From assembly GCF_000003815.2 (NCBI RefSeq), contig NC_049994.1:5564903-5628902 (forward strand): a DNA stretch of 64,000 bases. Reading direction: 5' to 3'. Position 1 is the stretch's first letter, and each line of letters begins with the position of its first letter. Positions 43,615 through 53,985 of the stretch are shown here, piece by piece. The position numbers and the translations under genes are program-made. The DNA comes from Branchiostoma floridae (Eukaryota > Chordata > Leptocardii > Amphioxiformes > Branchiostomatidae). Below the pieces are notes generated by a model, which did no database searches, was not told the origin of the DNA, and was given only the letters and a program-made list of their open reading frames with translations.

Positions 43615-44924
43615 TTACTCGTAAGTCCTTCTCCGTTGACCTCCTTCCTGATCCGCGAGTATGTTCTCCACTTCCTCGTTCTGTAGTTCCCGTGTATCCA
43701 AGTGTTCACTGGTCTCATCAAGTTCCTCCAGGAGCGACCTCGCCTCTTCCACAACCTCCCTCAACTCGGAGTCAGCTGCACGGGTAGAGGAAAGACAAAT
43801 ATTATGAGACAGCTGTGACAAATACAGATATGTAATTAAAGTACATCGATTTCGGGTACGGCACCGATGTGTAGTGCAGAAATTTATTGTTTTGAAGAAC
43901 ATTGCTGACACTGAAACAGCTTGTATCATAGATTATCATATAGCCAGGCGCCGCGGACCAATCAGAAGGCCCCGTTCCACGTTGGTTATGACGCCGTAAC
44001 ACAAAGATCCAGGCCAGGCAGGTGGGTTTCGCTCCTCTGATTGGTCAGAATGAATCGACACCGGTACCGGTGTCGATTTGCATCGACACCGGCACCAGTG
44101 TCGATGCAAATCGACACCGGTGCCGGTGTTGATTCATTTTGACCAATCAAAGCGATACACACAAGGAAGTAAGATATATGCAAGCATTGACCAATAAAAA
44201 GGAGCGAAACAAATACCAGAGCAGAGGGAATAAGTACAGACTGTAAGGGGGATGGCTCCTTCTAACATTGATAATGAGTTTTGTTCGTTCTAAAAAGCCC
44301 GCAATGTTTCGGATATTTTCTGTGGAAATTTTTGGTTGCAAAATGCAGTGTGTAATCTCCTTACATATGCACGTACCAAAGAACAAATGTGAATTTTCAG
44401 AAATTCGATAAAGGAATTCACACGTAGAGTACCAAGAGATCTATGCGTCATACCGGAGTTTCGGAAGGCTATATGATAATAACGTTAATGACCCACCTGT
44501 TCCTCGGTGTACATGGTGTCATAACGCCTGGCCCTTTGCTATAACCACCTCATAAAACCACCTCGTTCGCTTCGCTCACATAGGTGGTTTTATTCGGTGG
44601 TTATAGCAAAGGACCAGGCGTTATGACACCATATACACCTCGGGGCGGGTCATTAACCCTTAAATGTACCATTCCTAAGTAAAATAAAGCCCGTTGATTT
44701 TCGTAGGAACATTATCTACTCAGTTATCCCTGCCAAATAGAAAAAAAAGGTCCAGGCAAAACCAAGATGTCCGTCTGAATGTTTTGATCACCAAACGTAC
44801 CATCTGCATCGATATCCAGACGGCCCCTTCTGCGCCTGCGCCGACGCCTCCATCCCTCCGAGTCGTCGATCAGCGTTGCCATGACAACCATCGTCACCAG
44901 CATCATGCAGACAAACAGCTTCAT
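43615..44924 (-). CDS. Secreted poly-arginine peptide precursor, copy A
   Basis: Two coding exons, 44924-44801 and 43775-43615, phase 1 intron, 94 residues. Residues 1-17 are a typical hydrophobic signal sequence (MKLFVCMMLVTMVVMA). TLIDDSEG and WRRRRRRRRGRL (eight consecutive arginines) follow, then an acidic link (DIDAD) and a strongly anionic predicted helix (ELREVVEEARSLLEEL .. LQNEEVENILADQE) ending RRRTYE. A cationic segment starting with Trp next to an acidic propiece resembles the layout of antimicrobial-peptide precursors (styelins, pleurocidins), but I recognise no family. Its coding-exon acceptor is at 44937/44938 and the 5' non-coding exon is at 45384-45450. Paralogue of copy B at 50089; the second exons have identical length. 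Confidence 0.8.
44040..44147. repeat. Nested palindrome: three 24-bp palindromes at 28-bp period inside an inverted repeat
   Basis: The 24-base units at 44054-44077, 44082-44105 and 44110-44133 each begin atcgacaccgg and are palindromic, the first perfectly. The spacers are TTGC and GCAA, complements of each other. The whole is bracketed by attggtcagaatga and its inverted relative tcattttgaccaat. It lies in the intron of the copy A gene. It could extrude as a cruciform or bind dimeric factors; function unknown. Confidence 0.85.
44484..44657. mobile_element. Foldback element in copy A intron
   Basis: Arms run gttaatgacccacctgttcc to its relaxed complement ending cattaac, with an inner near-perfect arm 'ctttgctataaccacc' against 'ggtggttatagcaaag'. 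The ~170-base element can fold almost end to end. No coding capacity. Confidence 0.75.
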
Positions 44925-45383
44925 GGTGTAGCTTCAGCTGATGTTGGGAGGGGAAACAAAATGGTCACGATTATTCGGTGGAAACATCTAACTCAGTTCT
45001 ATCATGGTGGTAAGATGTCATGTGGAAGACTACACAAAGTCACTACAAATCTGCCAAACAAACTCCAGGAATCAAATATACAAAATTTCGGGAAGAACAT
45101 CACTTTTTATATGGCTGTAGCTAACTAGTCTTGTTTTTTTGGGGGGGTCAACAGCAAACCATTCGACGAAAAAAATATACTTTACTTTGATTTAGGCAAT
45201 GTGTTAGAAATTACTTTCATGCCACGCTTTTTTAACAATTTCCCATAAAACAAGTCCATCTTCTATGAAGACCCGCTGAATAAAGAAAACTAGAAACACC
45301 AAGAAGATATGGCGCGTATTGTACGTACGAAAACAGAGATAAGTGATTGATAAAGAACATGATGGTAAGAGTTTGATACTTAC

Positions 45384-45510
45384 AGAATTCCTGGACACGT
45401 AGATCACTGTACAACTTCACTCTGAGGTCAGGTCTGGCGGGAATGAATGAGGAGGGCTCGCGGGGATGGAAATATATACTCCAAGGTGTAAGACAAGTAT
45501 GCAAATGAGG
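45384..45510 (-). promoter_or_regulatory. Promoter and 5' non-coding exon of copy A
   Basis: On the minus strand a TATA element (AGTATATATTTCC near 45480-45466) is preceded by ATTTGCAT (octamer, near 45500) and followed by a non-coding exon ending at 45384 with donor GTAAGTATC. The same elements in the same order occur in copy B (48380-48505). Conservation in two copies supports function; the exact start site is inferred from TATA spacing. Confidence 0.65.
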
Positions 45511-48374
45511 TATTGTAGACTTTGGTACTGACTCTTGTCTGTCAACAAAAGTACCATGGGCGTGTCACGCTCGCTTGAAGAAAAGGAGACAATCACACAT
45601 TTGTGACCGAAACTTGTCTGTCAATGGTTATTTGTGTATTACTGACCACCAAAAGAGAAGACTACATTGAAAATAATGCACTTACATGTTTATGAAAGGA
45701 ATGGTATGTTAATAGTAGATATGTGCGGAAAAGTAACAGACAACAAATACTGGGCATCTACGATAGAATTGAATGTGAGCATTCTAGGTGCGAAATAGCT
45801 ACAACTTTCCCAACCATGCTGTGATAAAATGGGTTGAAACGGAGAGTGGATTCTTAATCGCACAAGATATAGGCAGTAACAAACAACAATTCCACACAAT
45901 AACACACAAGTGTGCGAAAGTTCCAACGAGTTTTATCGGACTTTGGTCAAATGTATACGCTAGACAAGCAAACGATGTACAGAAAACCAACAGATAATAT
46001 CTGTTCTTACTTTATAGAGATTGGACGGACATGTACAACTAAGATTGATTCTTTGTAAGCAGCCTAGGGGCTAGTGCTATTCATTTCGGAAAGGGGTTCT
46101 TTTCTGTACAAAAACAAGAACACACATGTGCGCGAAACGTTATTGGTCAAAGAAATGTTGAACAAGCAAACAAAGCACAGAATCCACATTTCTGCTCTAA
46201 ATGATAGAAGTACAGTGATACGAGGGTGAGTAAAAAATAACGTCATTTGTTTTAAAACTGTACAGCTAGGTGCACTTTTTCATCTAATGAGTTGAAAGTT
46301 GTCACAAATGTTAAGACATATATTGTCTTTAGATTCAAACATCTCAATTTGTCGCTCAGATTTCTATGACTGACTGAGATAATTTCAAGATGACTACACC
46401 CTTTAAAGTTTGTCAGATATTCACTTCATATATCTGACCCACGTACTACTACAGGATACTGAAATTACATAAGATTCTGCAGAATGTCTACATAGGTATC
46501 GTGCTTATTTTCATTTCTGAACTCCCTATATAGTACAGGAGCCAATTCCTAAAAGAGGCCTAGAAATGTTATTTCGTTCAACCCATCTTACAGAAAAGGT
46601 TTGACCTGATATTTTGGTAGAGGGGGTCCATCTGCATCACACCTTATGTGGTCAAATTGTGGTATCACGCTCCTGCTAGCGCTAATTAAAGATAATTATT
46701 CATGGGCCACAGGTATATTTTCCAGGGGGAGTGGCCAAAATCTAAACATCAATATTTTTTTTGAAAATTGGTACACTGACACAACTTGACACGAGGGTCA
46801 CAAAAATGTTGATATTTTTTTGCTATGTCACATCGTTCAGTCGTCACGGGTCATTAAAATGCATTTTTGGCATAATAAATGATGCATAATTAACTTTACT
46901 TTGACATACATTAATTTGTGTCACCTGTAATGCTGCTAGGTGGAGTGCGTTGTGATATAAGAGTCAGTTTGATCCATAGCCGAACATGTTGTTTGTTGAC
47001 TGAAGGTATTTTTAGACCACTTTTCTATTAACCGATATTAAGTGTTTAAAGGCCAAGAAGTGTGCTAAACTTGATATCTATTAGTTTAATGGAAAATAGG
47101 CTACAGAATCTTTTATTGACACATCACATATTCAGTGCCCTGAAAACCGAACTATATAAAACTTGAACCACATCTTTCTTCCAACGGACGAGATTGATAA
47201 ATTTTCACACAAAAACGTTATCTTCAGAAAATTGGACCTTGGAATCTTGCAAATTCAACGGTGAACGGACGTGTTCAAGCAACGCAATAAATTTGTATAC
47301 CTGTTACGTGTGCCTGTAACATGTTGTAGCACTGGCTCAGTGGTATTATTCACGCGTGGAAAACTAACGCTCCGGGATCGAATCCGTGGACAGATAATGT
47401 TTTTTAATTTTTCTTTTTGCTGCATTTTCGCCAAAATGTTGCCTTTCTTGTTGCTTCTTTTCTTGCGATTTTTGCTTTCTTTTCCCTTCGCCCACATCCT
47501 GCATTTTTTTTTCAAAAATGTTGCCTTTCTAGTTCGACAATAATATCACCATAGACAAAGGTTAATAAACTTTGTTTGAAGTGTTATTCTTTCCAACTGT
47601 TCCCAGCCAGCCTCTAGACTACTCATGCAGTCGCCATAGCAACCAAATCTGAATTCTAATAAGTTAAAACACGGCCAGACAAAAGCAGATATTATTTGTT
47701 GGTTTACTGTATATTGTCTGCTGTACAGAAAACCAACAGATTGGGCATCCACAATAGAATTTTACAAAGTTAACAAACATTTCTCTGACCGAAGAACACG
47801 TTGGACGTTTCACACACTTCAGTGTCATTGTGAGTGTCCTGAGTCCTGTAACCAGGAGAATCAAAGTTAGCACACTTCTTGTCCTTTAAACACTTTATTT
47901 AACCGTGAAATAACGGGTTGAAATAGTAAATAACAGTTAAAACAACTCGCCTGATTATATGCGGCACTGTAGTTGGAACAGAAACGGGATTTTTCACTGA
48001 CTACTGTACAGTATATACTCACAACCACACACAGGTGTGCCAAACTTACAATACGAGTGTTCTTTGGTCAGAGAAATGTTGTTAACTTCAATTCTATCGC
48101 AGGTGCCCAATCTGTGTTGGTTGTCTGTATAGTTTGCTGATTTAGCACGTATCTAGTATTAAGATACCCTTTCCTTTCATAAAGATGTGAGTGCATTCTT
48201 TCCAAAGTTGTCTTCCCTTTTTTGGTCAGTATGACACACACTAACCATTGACAGACAAGTTTCTTTCAGAAACGTGTGATTGTCTTCATTTCACAGTTGT
48301 CTTCTGGCGGGTGTGACACGGCCATAGCATCATTATTGACACACAATAAACTCTAAGTCAGTACCAAAGTCTAC
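45511..48374. other. Spacer between the divergent poly-arginine genes
   Basis: The outer parts are inverted relatives of each other: 45560-45740 against about 48180-48330, sharing 'gacaagtttctttcagaaac'-like and 'cattgacagacaagt' segments. They form the inner arms of the palindromic duplication. Positions 46216-46460 carry the left half of a mariner-type element. About 47336-47395 is a tRNA-like SINE head with B-box GGATCGAATCC. No gene seen. Confidence 0.55.
46216..46460 (+). mobile_element. Truncated mariner MITE, left end
   Basis: Begins tacgagggtgagtaaaaaat and continues with sequence homologous to 51605-51800 ('gagttgaaa..', 'gtgactga', 'gaccacaccc'-type landmarks). No matching right terminus was found. 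Confidence 0.6.
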
Positions 48375-48379
48375 AATGA

Positions 48380-48505
48380 CCTATTTGCATACTTGTCTTA
48401 CACCTTGGGGTATATATTTCCATCCCCGCGAGCCCTCCTCATTCATTCCCGCCAGCCGTGACCTCAGAGTGACATCGTGCCGTGATCTACGTGTCCAGGA
48501 ATTCT
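48380..48505 (+). promoter_or_regulatory. Promoter and 5' non-coding exon of copy B
   Basis: ATTTGCAT octamer near 48383-48390, TATATATT near 48411-48418, then a non-coding exon ending at 48505 with donor GTAAGTATC. It is the inverted counterpart of 45384-45510 with only scattered differences. The intron runs to 50075, where a CAG acceptor precedes the coding exon. Confidence 0.65.
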
Positions 48506-48544
48506 GTAAGTATCAAACTCTTACCAACACGTTCTTTTGCAATC

Positions 48545-49624
48545 ATTACCTCCATTAAATGTCATGGAGGTTATATTTTACCCCGCGTTTGTCTGTGTGT
48601 GTGTGTGTGTGTGTGTCTGTGTGTAAACAAAATAACTCATGAACGGTTGGGTGGATTGGTTTCATACTTGGTGTGTTGGTAGTGTGTGATGAAAGCTGGA
48701 AATGATTAGATTTTGGACCCCCTAGCGACTCCCCTTGGTACTGCAGCACAACTTCCGGTTTTGCTATCTCGGTGTTCTGAACATGCTATGGTGACGATTT
48801 TTGAATATTAGATAGCTCCTGTGCTCAGAAAGAAATGACATAAGTTTGGGCCCCCTAGCGTCTAGTTTTGGGACAGCAGGGGCATTTTTGTCAAAAACTT
48901 CTGAAGACGATAACTCAAGAAGGGAACAACGGATTTTCATGATTTTTGGTATGTAGATACCTCAGACAATGTTGTACAAAATGACATACTAATTATGCAA
49001 AATAGAAGTACATTTGCATAATTAATGAGGATATTCTATCATGGCAGTTTTTTCAATGTATCTCTTGTCCTGGATGTGATATGGTCTTAACATTTGTCTG
49101 GTAGATAGCTTGCAGTGTCATGACAAAGTGGGGCAGGTTTCAGCCCCCTAACATTTAATTTTGGAACTGCAGGGGCGTTTTTGTCAAGACATTCCAAAGA
49201 GGATAACTGCAGAAAGGATTGATGGATTGGCATCATATTAGGCATGCGGGTACCTTAGGCAAAGATGTTCATAATGATATACATGTTGTGCAAATGAGGA
49301 CTTAATTTGCATAATTAATGAGGAAATTGTATAATTCTATTGTTTTCAATAACTGGACTTCAATAAATGTAACACATGTTAGTTATGATAGGTGGAATAT
49401 AAGCAGATACCAAATATGGTAATGAGGAACTTATTTGCATAATTTATGTAAAAGTTGCAAAACCGCTTTATGATTAATGATGGGAATTTTATAATTGTGA
49501 CATGAGTACGTTAGTCAATGATGAACAATACCATGCATAAATTATGTAAATGTGTTAGTCAATTGCATGAAATTTACGAAAGCTCTAAATTTTCATGGAG
49601 GTATGAGGTCGCCGAACTCTAGTT
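48545..49624 (+). repeat. Dispersed repeat (~1.1 kb)
   Basis: Begins 'ctccattaaatgtcatggag', includes a (GT)n tract, several 'taatttgcataattaatgag' blocks and ends 'tatgaggtcgccgaactcta'. Related copies: about 53320-53984 (plus), 2400-2485 (end only) and about 425-770 (minus). It fills most of the 5' intron of copy B and has no open frame of note. Transposon class unclear. Confidence 0.7.
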
Positions 49625-50088
49625 TTCCGTGTCTCCGTACGTACCATACGCGCCATATTTTTTGGTGTTTTTAGTTTTAGTTATTTAGCGGGTCTTGCTG
49701 GAATATGGACTTGTTTTGTGGGAAATTGATGAAAATCATGTCTAACACATTATCCAAATCAAAGTAAAGCTTATAGATGTTCGTCGAATGGTTGTTAGAT
49801 TCTTATCAAACAAGTATCATATCGTATAAGGGTTAGGCATCCAGGTAATAAGATAAGCTAAGAAACAGTCACTCAAGTAACTGGATATGATTTTAGAAAC
49901 GGCCAGACTTTTTGGAGGACATAGTTATTTTTTTTAGATACTAGTTCTTAGTACATGTAAACCGTACAAAAAGCGATATCTTTTCCACCTTTTGCCAATT
50001 TGTTCAGTTTCTTTGGCGAATTTACGTGAGTTCGTGTAATAACCGAGATTGTTTTCTTTTCCCTTCCTACATCAGCTGAAGCTACATC

Positions 50089-50662
50089 ATGAAGCTGTTT
50101 GTCTGCATGATGCTGGTGACGATGGTTGTCATGGCAACGCTGATCGACGACTCCGAGGGATGGAGGCGTCGGCGCAGGCGCAGGCGCAGAAGGGGTCGCC
50201 TGGATGCCGATGCAGATGGTACGTTTGGTCATCACAAACATTCATACGGACGCTTTGGTTTTATCTAGGCGTTGTCTGTTTGCCACGGATAAGAAAAAAT
50301 AACGTTTCTACATAGAAAGCAGAAGCACAAATAATTTGTTTTAACTGATACATTCTATAATACAAACATTGTTTTTTCAGTGTCTACAATATTCTTGACG
50401 AATGAATTTCTGCATTACACATAGAACCAGTGACGTCCCAAGTCGATGTACTATAATTGTTTTGCCGCATTTGTCTCACAATATTTGTCTTTCCTGTCCA
50501 GCTGACTCCGAGTTGAGGGAGGTTGTGGAAGAGGCGAGGTCGCTCCTGGAGGAACTTGATGAGGCTAGTGAACACTTGGATACACGGGAACTACAGAACG
50601 AAGAACTGGAGAACATACTCGCGGATCAGGAAGAACGTCAACAGAGAAGGAATATAGAGTAA
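50089..50662 (+). CDS. Secreted poly-arginine peptide precursor, copy B
   Basis: Two coding exons, 50089-50218 and 50502-50662, phase 1, 96 residues. The signal sequence is identical to copy A, then TLIDDSEG, W and ten arginines encoded by mixed AGG/CGC/CGT/AGA codons, GRL and DADAD. The acidic helical tail reads ELREVVEEARSLLEELDEAS .. LQNEELENILADQEER and ends QQRRNIE. The ten-Arg run (residues 26-35) is followed by Gly-Arg, which could allow amidation if processed. Substitutions relative to copy A are few and the frame is intact in both, which suggests a recent and still functional duplication. The ATG follows the acceptor (50075) by 13 bases. Functions such as antimicrobial, nucleic-acid-binding or cell-penetrating are hypotheses only. 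Confidence 0.8.
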
Positions 50663-53600
50663 AATTTAGTATGATTGATCGTCGATTTTATTTTTCTCGG
50701 ATTGAATATGTTTTGGCTTGCATTATTCGTATTATTCTCTCGTAACGTGCAATGTTATTGGACTCAATGAGAATGCCACTTGAGTTGATAAAAGAACATT
50801 CTATTGACTCACAACTCACTGGGGCCAGGAAGTGAATGGAGAGAAGGACTCTCGAGTAATGAATTAGTCAAGTTGAAACTGGTTTAGAACCCAAGGATCA
50901 TTAGACGATTTTATTAGTTTTGTGTAGTGTTTTCTTTCTCCTTTTACACAGCGTGCAATGTTCAAGTATTCTTCAACTCAGAGAAAATGTTACTTGAGCT
51001 GGTCACAAAACTGTGTCTAATAATGGATTCAATCTGTTCAATCAGTAATTATATAATGTATAATTGCATATTTATTTATGCAGCATTTTATGAACTTGCT
51101 CGTTCAATAATAATTATTGAAAAGGACTTGCGATTCTTTTTTCATTATTCAGTATCACCTTACTACTCTCTATATAAAGTTGATAGTAGAGTGGTGTACT
51201 TCATGTTTAGTAAATTAAGTGGTTATAGCACAGAAACCGGATATTAGCTTAGGTCAAACTTAAAACTTTTTATTGTGATCGTTAATTAGCAATGGGTATT
51301 CTTAGAGCAGAGTTTTGTGCTTGGTGGTACTACCAGTTCCAACATATCTGACAATGGGTACCAATTGGTAATATTGTTTTAGACCAAGAACTGTTACCAA
51401 GAACGTCTTGATAACAGTATGTTGCATTTACATGGCACTATGGAAATGCAGTCAGGTGGTCAGCACAAAATAAGTCTAGTGGAGTTTCTTGCCCTTTTGC
51501 TATTCTTTTTTACATCATGATATAAACCTACATATTCTGGTTCAAATATATAGTAGAGAAAAAATACAGTAATAGAATGCTACGTAGTGTACACACGGAA
51601 TATACGAGGGTGAGTCAGAAAGTAATGCAAGTGCTTTCATAACAGAGTCGGTCTTTGATGGAATGAGTTGAAATTTGGCACAAAGGTGGAGACATATCTC
51701 ATCTTGAGATTGAAATATCTAAATTTGTTGCTCATTATTTTATGAGTGACTGAGCTGCTTTCAATGTGACCACACCCTAGGTATCCCGTCAGACGAAAAG
51801 TGAATCCCAATTAACGTACAATTAAGGATTTCCCTTAACCAATTTATGCTATTGTAGGAGACTAAGCCTGTACATGTAGTAAGCTGCATTTCTCTATAAG
51901 CCACATGCATAATTTCAACTCTGAAATACGAGAAGTTTTTCTTTTTTCGTTGCTGGTGTAGAGTGAGGTATACGCGGTCTTCAGGGTCATGAGATTCGCG
52001 GTGTGTTGATTAAAAGTTTCTGTAGCCTTCTTTCCCATTAACAAAGAGAAATGAAACTTAGCACACTTTTTGGCCTTTAAATAGTTAATAACTGCGTAAA
52101 GTTTCGTTTCTTTTGGTTAATGGAAAAGTAGTCTTTTAACCAGCAACTCACGAATTCGTGATTAAATCCAACAGCTCTATAACACAACTAACTGCATCCT
52201 AGCAGCTGTAAATAAAGAACTATTACGAGTTTAGAAACAAAAATTCGCACGCAACCTATAGAGACATTTAGTATCATACATGTATAATTTCAACCTCCTA
52301 CAGTGATTTTCAGTGGGTCAGATTTAGAGGAATTAATAGTCTGACAATCTACCAAGGGTATGTTTATCTTGAAATCAACTCTGTTGCTCGTAAAATGACA
52401 AAGACCAAATTTTAAAAGATCAATCTCAAGAGGACATATACCTCTACTTTTGTGCAAAATTTCAACTCAATTGATTAAAAAACGAGTCTGGTATGAAACC
52501 ACTTGCATTACTTTCTGACTCACCCTCGTAGAGTCTGACATAGTTTCGACATACGCAAGCGCATCTTGCTTAGTGGTACAAATATGGCGGTTGATTACTC
52601 ATGGATATTTTGCTGACTGTAAATATATAATGTAATTGTAAACAGCAAATGATCACAAAAGACAAACGTCCATTTAAACATTTTTGATGAAAAATACCTT
52701 GGATTTTGGCCGATGGCGTCATCTAGTTACCATAACTTATTCATATTTGATTATGAAAGATATTCTAGATAACATAAGATTTTATTCATGCAATGATATA
52801 GCAGTAATATAGCAAATAAACTTCAAAAATACATTGTTACAACCAAAATTAGCGATTTTCGTCAAAAATACCAACAAACGGTTGCAATAGCAACACGAAA
52901 ATTCGGAGAATTTTCCAAACTATGTGAAATTGTAGCCAACTAATAAATAAATTCTAGGAAAACTCATCTCATCCTTCATGGTCAGCTGGAGATGCCGCTC
53001 ATAACAATTAATAGAAGTTAATTTGCAAGTTACAATATACAGGTACACAGCCCCACCCCAAAAATGCAGGAGTGTAAAAAATAGGAGATGTTTGACTACT
53101 GTTAACATATTTGACACAATTTACTTACATGTATTTGCACAGATATTTTCTTCAGAACATCAAGCTAATATAAAATACATGTCAGTCGTCAAAGTCCTCA
53201 AATTAAAACCTAAATTGATATTTTACTCATTTGCAACAGTTTCTCTACAGCTTTTCCAATCTTAGGATGTCTCAAACTTGTCACACTTCTAATATATTCC
53301 AACCTACTAATAAAAAAAAAGTGACGACGAGACCTTCGAAAGGATAAGATTTCGTCCCCCTATCGACCTTCTTTGGTACTATCTCTTGTTCTGTACGTGC
53401 GATGGTTATGATTTTGAAAAGATAGATAACTCTTGAAAGGGTTAGTCGGATAGCGGCTTTTGTTAACAACGATTCTTAAAACTTTTCAAAAGAATAACTC
53501 AATAAGGGGTTGGCGGATACATAGAGAACTTGAGTTGAAATTTACATGTACTCAGGCTCTAATTTGCATAATTTATGAGGAAATTGTCAACTTCCACTGC

Positions 53601-53985
53601 ATTCAACGATAGGACTACGAACCACAAAATGTAACTGGTAAGATAAAAACATAAATACAGTTTTGCAAATGAAGACTGAATTTCCATAATTTATGAAAAT
53701 ACTGCAATTTCATAGTTTTGAATAATGGGAGTTCCATCCTTGCTGCGTTTGGAAATTAAGTAAATGTGGACACTATTAGGCATTAATCATGCAAATGAGA
53801 GCTAGGAAATGAAACAATAACCCTTTCTTTGTTCTATATAACATACGTCCATCTTCAATATAATTAACGAATATATTTCAAACAAATGAGACCTTATTTG
53901 CATATTCAATGAGAAACGTTTATGATAAGTCACCCAAAATGTTAACATCATTAGGCGAAGGTCTGAGGTCGTGGAACTCTAGTTG
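50663..53985. other. Intergenic region, copy B to lectin gene
   Basis: No gene seen. Holds a 924-bp mariner-type MITE (51605-52528) and a copy of the dispersed repeat (about 53320-53984) that runs right up to the lectin stop codon. The short open frames here fall within repeats or AT-rich sequence. Confidence 0.6.
51605..52528. mobile_element. Non-autonomous mariner-type element
   Basis: Terminal inverted repeats cgagggtgagtcagaaagta and complement, flanked by TA on both sides (51603-51604 and 52529-52530). The interior is AT-rich with no transposase frame. Confidence 0.8.
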
